Source of the DNA: Acidobacteria bacterium UBA2161 | Lineage (GTDB): Bacteria > Acidobacteriota > Vicinamibacteria > Vicinamibacterales > UBA823 | Direction of reading: 5' to 3' | Assembly (NCBI GenBank): GCA_002328835.1 | Contig: DCWN01000018.1 | Coordinates: 40,787-64,684 of the forward strand | Length of the DNA: 23,898 bases | Shown: one piece after another, positions 14,430 through 23,898 of the stretch | How positions within the stretch are numbered: position 1 is the first letter of the stretch | Layout: every line of letters begins with the position of its first letter | Notes under the pieces: model-generated | What the model was told of the DNA's origin: nothing | Databases searched by the model: none | The model's input: the letters and a program-made list of their open reading frames with translations, nothing else | Made by a program: the position numbers and the translations under genes

Positions 14430-17400
14430 TCAGAATCACCTCGATCGGACGCCCGTCCGGGCCCCGAAACTCAACGTCGACATCGACGCTCGACTCCCTC
14501 GCCACGTCGCCTGTCGACAGCACGACGAGTTGCGTCGAATCACCGTCGCCGTCGACGTACGGAAACAGCTGCGGCGACGCGCCCACGCTGTCGGTCAGCA
14601 CGGGAATCTCGGTCAAGATCTCGTCGCCCCGAAGATTCGTCGTCACCAGCCGCGACGTCATCGCGACGGGCACGTCCGACCCCACACTCAGCACGCCGGC
14701 AAACTGCACCCGGTCGAACAGATCGCCGAGCGTGAAATCGGCCTGCGCTCCAGGGAGAATCAACGGCTCGGCCCGGTCGACCTCCTGCCCGTCGAGGTCG
14801 CGCAAGATCAGGCGAACCGACGCGCCGTGCTCGCCGGGATTCGCGACCACCAGATGGAACCGCGTCCGGCGGCCGTGCCGGAGCAGGTCGGGCATCGTGT
14901 TGACGGGCACCCGCGCCCGCAGCGTGCTGGGAGCCGGCTCGACGGTCGCCAGCGTGACCAGCCCGTCGTCCGAGCGCGAGACCAGCGCGGCCGCCGCCGG
15001 CGAAACCGTGGAGCTGGGGTGCACGACGACATAGCGCGAGCGCGGAATGGCGCCGTCGGCCGACGGCTGCCAGGTGAACGCGGTCAGCGGGTCCAGCGCA
15101 TAGCGCTCACGCTCGATCTCGCGGCCGGCGTCGTCCATCACCGATAGCTCACCGCGCGCCGGTTCGTCATGCGGATTGAGCAGCACGACCTCGGTACGAT
15201 ATCCGCTGCCGACCGTCACGCCGGGCAGCACGGTCGCCGGTGCCGCCGGCGCGCCGCGCACGACCGGCGCAACGCTGACCATCTCCTCGCCGTCGCGGTT
15301 GAACGTCGTGCGCCACGCGACGATTGAGATCGGCGCGCTGCCCGCCACGTCGAGTGCACCGGTGGACGCCGGCATGTCGAAGACGTCGCTCACATCGAGG
15401 GTCACGCGTTCACCGGGCGCCACCGAACGCGAGGCGGTTTCGACGCCCGCGGCTTGACCCTGGCTCTGACGGATGCGGAACTCCACTTGCTGCGTCGCCA
15501 CGGTCGGGTTCGTGACCGCCACCGTCGTCTCAGCCCGGTCACGGAGGTCGACGAAGACCAGCGCCCGCCTCGCCGGCGCCGCCAGCCGCGCCGCGGTCTG
15601 GCTGATCAAGATCCGGCTCTGCTGCTCAGTCAGCTCTTCGGTGCGCACCCGGCTGCGCGTCCGGATCCAGACCGCGCCAGGCGATTCGCGCACGATGCCG
15701 TAGCCCGACGTCTGCCCGGCCTCGTCGAGCACCAGGATCGGATCGAGCGAACTGAGTCCCGCGAGCCCATTCGCCGGCGCCGTCACCGAACGCGCGCTGG
15801 CGGGAAAGTCGAACACCATGAGCCGCGCCCAGTGCGAATCCGTCACGTACAGCCGCTGGTTGACGCCGTCGAACGCCAGCCCGCGAGGATCGTACAGCTG
15901 GTCCTGCCCCGACCGATCCCGGAGCACCTGATCGGACTGACTCGAGTCGTCGGTCTGCCCCAGGACCGCCAGCGCGGCCGGCTGATTCGCCATCCCCTCG
16001 GCCGCCACGTCGAAGATCATCACGCGGTCGTTGCCCTGATCGGAGACGTAGAGCCGCTCCAACGACGGGTCGTAGGCCACGCCGTTCGGCGAGACGAACC
16101 GCGAGGCGTTGATGATCTCCCCGGCGCCGCGCTGCTCCGCAGGCGGGGTCGTGGTCGTCAGATCCGGCTGGCCGACCACCCAGCGCGCCGCCTGGCCGTT
16201 CGCGAGCCGCTGGGGCGCGACGTCGAAGACGACGACGCGATGATTCCGGTTGTCGACCGCGAACAACCGATCGTGATCGGCGTCGTAGGCCAGGTGGCCC
16301 GGCGAACTGAGCCCATCGGCAGCCAGGCGTGCCGCGTTCGAGGTGAAGTCTGGCTGCCCGAGTACGGCGATGGCGGCGGCGCCGCTGGCGAGCCGGTCGT
16401 GCTCGATGTCGAAGACGAGGATCCGGTGGTTGCCGCCATCGGCGATGAACGCGCGCCGGCGGTCCACATCGATCGCGATCCCGACCGGCAGCATGCTCGA
16501 CGCGATGCCACGGCCGATATCGACGGCAAAGTCGAAACGGTCGCGCGTCGTGTTCGAGTCCTGGGTGTCGAAGTCGGGCTGGCCGAGCACGACCGCGGCG
16601 CGATGGCCGCCGCCGAGTGGCAAGGTCGCCGGATCGACGTCGTACACGAGCACCCGGTCGTTCCAGCCGTCGCCGACGTAGAGGCGCTCGTCGCCGTCGT
16701 CGTACGCAACGGCCAGGGGCACGTGCATGCCGACCCGTGACCGCGCGCCGCGCGCCGTCCTGAAGTCGGCCTGCCCGAACACCCAGCGCGCCTCCCGCTC
16801 CAGCAGCCGGTTGTCGCGGTCGAGCTGGAATCCGAGCACGCGGTTGTTGTACTCGTCGGCCACCCAGAGCCGGTGATGCCGGGTGTCGAGCGCCAGCGCG
16901 CGCGCCAGCGTCGTCGTCCGGCCGTCGAGCCGATCGTTGGCCATCCGCCGGTCGAAGTCGTCGCGGCCCTCGTCGTCGACGTGACCGATGACATCGACCG
17001 CCGCGAGGCCGCTTCGGAGCACCTCGGGGCGAATGTCGAACGTCATGACGCGGTTCCCGCCCGGGAATCCCTCGGAGACGTACAGCACCTGCTTCTCCGA
17101 ATCCACGGACGGGTCCTTCGGGAAGGCGAACTGGGTCTGGGAGATGACCGGGTCGAACGTCTCGAAGTCGGGCTGCCCAACGACCGCGAACGCTTCCAGG
17201 TTGTCCTGCAGCCTGTCGGGGGCTGCCTCGAACACGAGGATCCGGTTGTGCGGCAGCTGACTCACGAAGAGCCGCTTGTGCAGCCGATCGTAGTCGAGCC
17301 CGCCGGGCGTGATCGCCCTTAGGCCCTGGCGTTCCTCGGGGCGCGCGTTCGCGCCGGCGAACCGTGGCGCGTTCGTGAAGAAGTCGGGCTGCCCCAGCAC

Positions 17401-18270
17401 GGCGACCGCGTCGGGGTCGTCCGCGAGCCGGTCGGGATGCACGTCGAAGACGAGGATCCGATTGTTGCCCTGGTCGGAGACGAACAGGCGGTGTTCATCG
17501 GGGTCGAGCGCGATCCCGTGGGCCCGCGTCAGTCGATTCGGTCCGAGACCGCGCTCGCGGCTCTCGAAGTCGGGCTGCCCGATCACCAGCGCGGCGTCTG
17601 GGTAGTTCGTCAGACGCCTCGGGTCGACGTCGAAGACCAGAATCCGCGAGCCATCCTCGACAAACAGCCGCTGATTCGCCTCGTCGACGATGATTTCGGC
17701 GCCACTGAACTTCTTCCGGCCGCCGCCCTGGACCATCGTGTCGAAGTCGGGCTGCCCGATGACGTGGGTCGCTTCCGGATAGTCCTGCATCCGGTCGGGA
17801 TGGATGTCAAAGACCAGGATCCGGCTACGGTCGCGGACGAAGAGCCGCTGATAGACGTTGTCGACGGCCAGGCCGGTTTCGGCGCCGCCCGCGCCGTCCG
17901 TCCGATTCGTGACCGACTGACGCCGGCGGCCGAGGAGGCTTCGGTGCCCGATAACGTGATCGGCCGTGTGCCGGATATGCCGGCCGTCTTCGTCGAGCTG
18001 GTAGACGAGTATCCGGATATTGCCGGGCTCCGGGACGAACATCCGATGATTGACGCGATCCAGCGCCACCGAGCCCGGTCACCAAACGCTGTGCGAGTTC
18101 GGTCCGTTGTTGGTCACCCCACCGCGTGGCGTCGGGTTCCCCCACGGGTCGAACTGGAGCAGCACATCGCTCGCCGGCTGGCCGGTTTGCTGCGCCCCGA
18201 CCGCGTGGGCCGTCACTCCCAGCGTCATCACTGCCAGCGCGGCCGCGAGTGCCCCTCGTCGAATGCTCAT
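14425..18270 (-). CDS. Giant NHL-repeat secreted protein interrupted by one in-frame TGA
   Basis: Residues 1-27 from ATG 18270 are a Sec signal (MSIRRGALAAALAVMTLGV, cleaved near AQQ). The frame runs to TGA at codon 64 (18081-18079), then continues in exactly the same frame with CCG GGC TCG and a 1214-codon stretch to 14425. Intact, the product would have 1281 residues. The N-terminal two thirds hold about 11 repeats, each ending with a VxGQPDFxT-type motif (for instance VIGQPDFDT, VLGQPDFFT, VFGQADFRT) alternating with strands like HRLFVSDQGNNRILVFDV. The last 380 residues are Ig-like or adhesin-type repeats without a visible membrane anchor. The GTG at 18069 could only make a form lacking the signal peptide. 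Start 18270 overlaps the channel gene stop by ATGA. Nonsense mutation, assembly error and UGA read-through are the alternatives. Confidence 0.78.
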
Positions 18271-19538
18271 GGTGTCTCCTCCGCCCCTCGAATCAGCCGT
18301 ACCGTGTCCTGCACATCCGCACCCGACGGGCTCTGGTAGACCCGTAGGTCGAACTCGGGCGCCGTCGCCAGGATGTGGTCGAAAATGTCCGACTGCAGAG
18401 CCTCGTAGCGCACCCAGTTGGTGTCGCGACTGAACACGTAGATCTCGATCGGCAGGCCCTGCGCGCTCGACTCGAGATGCCGGACCAGCAGCGTCATCTC
18501 CTGGTGAATCATCGGATGATGGCGCAGGTAGGCGACGATGTACGCGCGGAACGTCCCCACGTTCGTCAAGCGGCGCAGATTGCTCGGCCGGGCGTCGTCG
18601 GCGTCGTGCCCGGCGTTCCAGTCGGCGATTTCCTGCTGCTTCCCCTCGATGTAGGCACGCATGTGCCGGATGGTCGCGAACCGGGCCAGCATCGCCTCGT
18701 CGCAGAACCGGATCGAACTCATGTCGATGTGAATCGAGCGCTTGATCCGCCGACCACCCGACTCCGACATCCCCCGCCAGTTCTTGAACGATTCACTAAT
18801 GAGCGCGTAGGTCGGAATGGTGGTGATCGTGTTGTCGAAATTCTGGACCTTGACCGACGTCAGCCCGACCTCCAGCACGTCGCCGTCGGCGCCGTACTTC
18901 GGCATTTCGATCCAGTCGCCCGGCGCGACCATTTGATTGGCCGAGAGCTGGACCCCCCCGACGAAGCCCAGGATCGGGTCCTTGAAGACGAGCATCAGGA
19001 CGGCCGTCATCGCGCCCAGGCCGCTGAGCAGCAGCACCGGCGACTTGCCGAGCACCAGGGACAGGCCGGCCACCGCGGCGACGCAGTAGACGATCAGCTT
19101 GATGACCTGGACGAAGCTGGTCAGGGGCACGTCGCGGGAGAGCTTCGATGCGCGCAGGATGTCGACGGCAGCGTTGAGGACGCCGTCGGCGACCAACGCC
19201 GCCAGGAGCAAGATGTACAGGAGGCAGCCCTGGCGGATGATGGTGGTCCAGGCCTCGTAGCCCTCGAGTGCCGAGCCGGCGAAGTGATAGACGACGATCG
19301 CCGGCGCCAGGTGCGCGAGGCGGTGCACCGCGCGGCGCTGCATGATGGCGTCGTCCCAGTGTGACGTCGACCGCACCGCCAGCGTGCCTACACCGCGGAC
19401 GATGATCCGCTTGACGACTTTGTCGGCCACGAACGCCAACAGCAGGATGGCGACGATGTCGGCCACCATCGTCAGCCGTGCCGCCAACGGCTCCGCCATC
19501 CCCTGGGCGAGCAAGAACTCGTATACCGATTCGAGCAT
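18267..19538 (-). CDS. YbdG-like mechanosensitive ion channel (MscS family)
   Basis: A 423-residue inner-membrane channel. Hydrophobic helices lie around 24-44, 74-94, 103-126, 142-165 and 168-192. The last one reads SGLGAMTAVLMLVFKDPILGFVGGVQL and is the pore-lining TM3 of MscS proteins. A beta domain follows with DWIEMPKYGADGDVLEVGLTSVKVQNFDNTITTIPTYALISESFKNW; the YGADGDV and VQNFD...TIPTY wording is that of the YbdG/MscM subgroup. The extended cytoplasmic part contains the YbdG-type insert (residues about 280-330). The protein is expected to open on osmotic down-shock. Its stop overlaps the start of the NHL gene by ATGA, so the two are translated from one message. Start 19538 was chosen as the first ATG; no other in-frame start fits better. 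Confidence 0.94.
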   Translation of the reverse strand: MLESVYEFLLAQGMAEPLAARLTMVADIVAILLLAFVADKVVKRIIVRGVGTLAVRSTSHWDDAIMQRRAVHRLAHLAPAIVVYHFAGSALEGYEAWTTIIRQGCLLYILLLAALVADGVLNAAVDILRASKLSRDVPLTSFVQVIKLIVYCVAAVAGLSLVLGKSPVLLLSGLGAMTAVLMLVFKDPILGFVGGVQLSANQMVAPGDWIEMPKYGADGDVLEVGLTSVKVQNFDNTITTIPTYALISESFKNWRGMSESGGRRIKRSIHIDMSSIRFCDEAMLARFATIRHMRAYIEGKQQEIADWNAGHDADDARPSNLRRLTNVGTFRAYIVAYLRHHPMIHQEMTLLVRHLESSAQGLPIEIYVFSRDTNWVRYEALQSDIFDHILATAPEFDLRVYQSPSGADVQDTVRLIRGAEETP

Positions 19539-19784
19539 GGGTTGGTGCAGTTTATCCCGGAACTCGGCCGAGATTCATAACCCCGGGGGCAGAAGGTGGG
19601 CGTGAGACAATCCGGCGGTACCGGGCGACCGCGAAATCCGACTGTCCTCTCGGCGAAGCGACCCGATCGGGCCGCTTCGCCGCCCAAGCGGGTGCTATCG
19701 ACGCTGCGACAGGAAACGCCTCAGCGGTTCTGTCCTGCCTGCACCGAGGCGCTCGGCCAGGTACTCGCCTGAGGCTGGCGAGCC
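19539..19784. other. Intergenic region with structured inverted repeats
   Basis: This 246-nt gap lies between the CsgG-like gene stop and the channel gene start, both on the minus strand. Besides the long hairpin at 19651-19682 it contains a wider inverted repeat, GCCTCAG paired with CTGAGGC across about 44 nt. I saw no open frame with recognisable content and no clear promoter hexamers. Confidence 0.4.
19651..19682. terminator. Long GC-rich hairpin downstream of the CsgG-like gene
   Basis: CGGCGAAGCG pairs perfectly with CGCTTCGCCG (10 bp). One A/C mismatch on the plus strand (G.U in minus-strand RNA) follows, and the centre is the palindrome CCCGATCGGG. It starts about 102 nt past the CsgG-like stop on the minus strand. 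There is no T-run after it. It may terminate with Rho or stabilise the message. Confidence 0.4.
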
Positions 19785-20558
19785 CTAGCCGCCGCTCTGC
19801 ACCTGATCGCCCTCGGCGGCTTCGCCGCTGACCAGGCTGCACACCGACGACTGCGAGAGTACCTGGGTGACCTCGAGCTCGCCGACCTGCTCGGTGATCC
19901 GATCGAGCACGGCACCGCTGGCGTCCGTGATCTCGTCGACGACCCGATACACCGCGTAGCGCTGACCGACCTGCACGCCAGCGGTCTGGCCGCGGTTGAT
20001 GTAGAACGACCCGTCTCGCGAGCCGACGATCTCGCCGGCTGGCGCGACCGGCTTGAGTGCCGCGAACTGGTCGGCCTGGGCGACGATCTTCTCCACGACC
20101 TGCTCGATCGCGGGTCGCAGCGACTCCTGGGCGACGCCGACATCGAAGTCCCGCTCGGCTCCGACATTGCCGAAGAAGCCGCCGCCGAAGCGCTTGTTGC
20201 CTTCGCCTTCCTCGGCCAGCATGATTTCCCCGGTCGTCGTGTTGACCAAGCGGACGTCGACGATCGATTCGGCGCGGGAATACGATCCGCCGAGGCGTCC
20301 GAACTTGCCCGACTGCCGCTCGATCGAGAACTGGGTGATCGACCCGGTCAGAATCAGCTGGGCCCCGAGCAACTGGCCGAGCTGCGCCGCGGTCGACGCG
20401 TTCACGGCACCGCAGCCCCAGGTGCTGTTGTTCTCGAAATTCAGGACAGCGACCCGAACCTTGTCGCTCTGTTGGGCCACCGCGTTGCCCGCTCCCAGGC
20501 CGAAACAGACGAGCGCGACGACGAGACATACGGAGCTGAAATGACGATGACTCTTCAT
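19785..20558 (-). CDS. CsgG-family protein with an internal deletion
   Basis: A 257-residue exported protein of the CsgG/curli-assembly-type family. A signal peptide (about residues 9-28, SVCLVVALVCFGLGAGNAVA) precedes KVRVAVLNFENNSTW, the family's N-terminal strand. Further on come the core motifs STAAQLGQLLGAQLILTGSITQF, a DVRLVNTTTGEI strand and GNKRFGGGFFGN, plus ALRP-like helix SLRPAIEQVVEKI. Related proteins have about 50 residues between NFEN and the STAAQLG helix, containing the YxVIER...L...LxEQ motif; here only about 10 residues (GCGAVN) remain. The C-terminal part (about 170-250) is an added beta domain. There is no lipobox Cys directly after the signal. A strong ribosome site (GGGAGGAGG) precedes ATG 20558. 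Function is probably a cell-envelope pore-like or assembly role, but the deletion makes that uncertain. Confidence 0.82.
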   Translation of the reverse strand: MKSHRHFSSVCLVVALVCFGLGAGNAVAQQSDKVRVAVLNFENNSTWGCGAVNASTAAQLGQLLGAQLILTGSITQFSIERQSGKFGRLGGSYSRAESIVDVRLVNTTTGEIMLAEEGEGNKRFGGGFFGNVGAERDFDVGVAQESLRPAIEQVVEKIVAQADQFAALKPVAPAGEIVGSRDGSFYINRGQTAGVQVGQRYAVYRVVDEITDASGAVLDRITEQVGELEVTQVLSQSSVCSLVSGEAAEGDQVQSGG

Positions 20559-20578
20559 TGGCGCCTCCTCCCGGCGAC

Positions 20579-20584
20579 ACTATA
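20579..20584 (-). promoter_or_regulatory. Possible -10 for the CsgG-like gene
   Basis: The minus strand reads TATAGT at 20584-20579, 20 nt before ATG 20558. This gives a short leader that contains the GGAGGAGG ribosome site. No convincing -35 is visible. Confidence 0.3.
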
Positions 20585-20613
20585 ACAGCCGGCTGGAACC
20601 GGGACCACCGCGC

Positions 20614-20619
20614 TATAAT
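20614..20619 (+). promoter_or_regulatory. Possible -10 for the Ser/Thr kinase gene
   Basis: TATAAT lies 38 nt before ATG 20658, in the divergent region with the CsgG-like gene. The -35 is poor (GGCTGG at 17-bp spacing). There is no good ribosome site before the kinase start. Confidence 0.35.
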
Positions 20620-20657
20620 CCCACTCGTTCCACGCTGGTCGCCACTGCACGAATGTC

Positions 20658-22264
<1,607 letters not shown>

Positions 22265-22333
22265 TCCGCGACCCTGCAGGAAGAAGGCCGGGCTGAGGTA
22301 CAGCGTCAGGCTGGCCCAGCCGCGCCGCCACGC

Positions 22334-23521
22334 TCAGTCCTGCGTCGGCCAGAGCACGCCCCGGTTCGCGCCCCGTTCGACCCGCCCCAGGCCCATGTAG
22401 ACGAACTTCTGCACCCGCTTCCCTTCCCAGGTCTCGGTGGTGTAGATGTTGCCGGCCGAGTCGGTCTCGATGCTGTGCACGCCGTAGAACTGCCCCGGCT
22501 GGCGGCCACCGTCGCCAAAGGTGTAGAGGACTTCGAGCGCCGCGCGATCCATCACGTGGATCTTCCGGTTGATCCCGTCCGCCACGTACATGAAGCGCTG
22601 GGCGTCGTCGCGCGAGAAGGCGACCTCCCAGGTCGAGCCCGAGCTGCGTGTGCGACCCTCGATGAACACCTCTTCGACGTAGGTGCCATCCTGCTGAAAG
22701 ACCTGGATCCGGTTCGACGTCCGGTCGCAGACGTAGACAAGACCGTCGTTCGACGGTTCGGCGCAGTGGACCGGCCCGCGGAACTGCTGCGCCGGCGGCG
22801 CATCGGGATCGAACCTGCCGAGGTCGGCGTCGTCAGGCTCGTTGCCGTACGCGCCCCAGGTGCGAAGGAACGCGCCGGTGTCGGCGTCGACGACGACGAT
22901 CCGCTTGTTACCGTAGCCGTCGGCCACGAACGCCTCGTTCCCATCGGCGTCGAAGGACACCTTGGCGACCCGCGCGAAGTGCGTCGTGCTACTGGAGTCG
23001 ATGTCATTCCCCGGCTCGCCGACCTGCATCAGGAACCGGCCGTCGCGCGTGAACTTCAGCACGTGTGAGTCGCCCTGACCGTTGCCGCCGATCCAGATGT
23101 TGTCCATCGGATCGACCTGCAGCCCGTGGTTCGACGCCGGCCAGGTGTAGCCATTCCCGGGCCCGCCGAAGGAACCCACGAGGTTGCCCTCCGGATCGAA
23201 CTCCAGGACGTTGGGTGCCGCCTCGCAACATTCGGCATCGGGCTGATCCGGCCCGACGTTGCCTTCGTTGCTCGCATTCAGAGCGCCCCGGCGGTGCACG
23301 ATGAAGACGTGATCGCGCGAATCGACCCCGACGCCGATCGAGTTGCCCAGAATCCAATGATTGGGCAGCGGTTTGGGCCAGAACGGGTCGACCTCGAACA
23401 GCGGCACCTCGACCATTCCGGCCTGCACCGCCTCGAGCTTGTCTTGGAGAAGGACGTGGCCCGCGGCGAGCGCGAGGAACACCGCCAACAGGATCACCGC
23501 CGGGAATGGCTTCGGTCTCAT
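22334..23521 (-). CDS. Membrane-anchored or secreted NHL-repeat beta-propeller protein
   Basis: A 395-residue protein with an N-terminal hydrophobic segment (about residues 8-26, AVILLAVFLALAAGHVLLQ) that may be a signal anchor. It is followed by VPLFEVDPFWPKPLPNHW and a string of NHL-like blades, e.g. SIGVGVDSRDHVFIVHR, GLQVDPMDNIWIGG, EAFVADGYGNKRIVVVD, LVYVCDRTSNRIQVF and HSIETDSAGNIYTTE. The DPFWPKPLPNHW opening is shared by a widespread exported propeller family of environmental bacteria; the ligand is unknown. A pair of cysteines, DAECCEAAP, sits in an inserted loop. Start 23521 has GGGAG about 8-12 nt upstream. The 3' end converges with the kinase gene. This is the third NHL-type gene in the window, but it is not operonic with the others. 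Confidence 0.92.
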   Translation of the reverse strand: MRPKPFPAVILLAVFLALAAGHVLLQDKLEAVQAGMVEVPLFEVDPFWPKPLPNHWILGNSIGVGVDSRDHVFIVHRRGALNASNEGNVGPDQPDAECCEAAPNVLEFDPEGNLVGSFGGPGNGYTWPASNHGLQVDPMDNIWIGGNGQGDSHVLKFTRDGRFLMQVGEPGNDIDSSSTTHFARVAKVSFDADGNEAFVADGYGNKRIVVVDADTGAFLRTWGAYGNEPDDADLGRFDPDAPPAQQFRGPVHCAEPSNDGLVYVCDRTSNRIQVFQQDGTYVEEVFIEGRTRSSGSTWEVAFSRDDAQRFMYVADGINRKIHVMDRAALEVLYTFGDGGRQPGQFYGVHSIETDSAGNIYTTETWEGKRVQKFVYMGLGRVERGANRGVLWPTQD

Positions 23522-23583
23522 CGATCGTCTCCCGTGGCTCGGGGCCGAACGGGCCCCGGTCTCTCGTGTCGATTTCGACCGCG

Positions 23584-23612
23584 ATTATGCTGCAGGGCTC
23601 TGCCCAGGTCCA
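23584..23612 (-). promoter_or_regulatory. Putative sigma70-type promoter of the NHL gene at 22334-23521
   Basis: On the minus strand TGGACC (23612-23607) and CATAAT (23589-23584) are separated by exactly 17 bp. The match to the consensus is 4/6 and 5/6. The expected transcription start lies near 23577, giving a leader of about 56 nt with the GGGAG ribosome site. Confidence 0.5.
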
Positions 23613-23658
23613 GCGCCGTCGGAAACCGCCCGCGGTCGGGGCGAACGAACGGGGCCGG

Positions 23659-23862
23659 CTAGGGCGGCGCGGCGAGCCGGAGTGTCCGGGCAACTTCCGA
23701 GGCGCTCTCGATGATGTTCCACGCCGTCAGATTCGACAACAGGTTCACCTGGGCCACCGACAGCCTGATCACGCGAGGGCGATTCGGAAAGAACGTTCCC
23801 AACCAGGGGAACTGCTCGAAGTTGCCCCCGCTCTTGTTCCGGCCGTCCACCAGCGCCCGCAC
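23659..23862 (-). CDS. Small uncharacterised ORF near the window edge
   Basis: Sixty-seven codons from a GTG start, with no homologue that I recognise. The composition is more protein-like than the usual antisense shadow: NFEQFPWLGTFFPNRPRV is aromatic-rich, and RLSVAQVNLLSNLTAWNIIESASEVARTL reads as a hydrophobic amphipathic helix. An in-frame TGA at 23883-23881 precedes it, so it is not the open tail of an upstream gene in this frame. It could be a small protein or the C-terminal remnant of a longer one broken upstream of the window edge. The stop lies 137 nt upstream of the NHL gene start on the same strand. Confidence 0.3.
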   Translation of the reverse strand: MRALVDGRNKSGGNFEQFPWLGTFFPNRPRVIRLSVAQVNLLSNLTAWNIIESASEVARTLRLAAPP

Positions 23863-23898
23863 GTCGTCGACTCTACGGGGTCACACTCGAGAAGTACG

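Noticed and set aside
14425..18069. Regularly recurring 15-20 bp DNA repeats such as GTCGAAGTCGGGCTGCC, possibly a CRISPR array
   Set aside because: They are about 150-190 nt apart, imperfect, in one open frame, and encode the GQPDF protein repeats.
23873..23898. Eight codons ending in TAG at the right edge of the minus strand (YFSSVTP)
   Set aside because: They may be the tail of an upstream gene but are too short to support a call.

Overview
The window looks like a chromosomal piece of a high-GC bacterium, most probably an acidobacterium of the Vicinamibacteria type, perhaps from a metagenome. This is inferred from gene style: several secreted NHL-repeat beta-propellers, an FG-GAP/VCBS protein next to a large TPR protein, a YyaL-type thioredoxin protein, a CsgG-like lipoprotein-type protein and a PASTA-less Ser/Thr kinase. 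I saw no 16S, tRNA, CRISPR array, transposase or phage gene, so the assignment is not proven.

Region 1-6660 (minus strand) is a string of housekeeping and small genes. In transcription order they are pdxJ (vitamin B6 synthesis), a 69-aa hypothetical protein, a Tat-exported PLP enzyme of the D-threonine aldolase/D-serine dehydratase family, a 72-aa zinc-ribbon-like protein, a ferredoxin-like Fe-S protein, a response regulator with a C-terminal four-cysteine module, an L-isoaspartate methyltransferase, a YtxH-like membrane protein, prephenate dehydratase (pheA), and a YyaL/DUF255 protein cut by the window edge. Region 6661-8627 (plus strand) holds a MarR-type regulator behind a palindrome-rich AT island, an FtsB/DivIC-like protein, and a TPR lipoprotein ending in a c-type haem site.

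Region 8631-19538 (minus strand) reads as two adjoining operons. The upstream one carries a YbdG-like mechanosensitive channel and, overlapping it by ATGA, a very large secreted NHL-repeat protein that is interrupted by a single in-frame TGA just after its signal peptide. The next block is a remnant of a UbiD-family decarboxylase, an HpaB-type flavin-dependent aromatic monooxygenase, a secreted NHL protein, an FG-GAP protein and a membrane-anchored TPR protein, with gaps or overlaps of -17 to +41 nt.

Region 19539-23898 holds a CsgG-family protein lacking about 50 residues of its core, a divergent Ser/Thr kinase whose C-terminal DUF1566/Lcl domain lies one frame away (a one-base loss in a G run would explain it), another secreted NHL propeller with a readable promoter, and an uncertain small ORF at the edge.

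The most notable feature is a cluster of four damaged or recoded genes between 14085 and 22264, beside intact neighbours. Two are single-base events (an in-frame TGA and a -1 frameshift), which could be assembly errors, nonsense mutations or recoding. Two are clean deletions (UbiD and CsgG), which sequencing error cannot easily produce. I found no convincing wholly new multi-gene system. The best candidates for second looks are the UGA-interrupted giant propeller, the kinase-Lcl fusion and the leaderless, oddly spaced ferredoxin.
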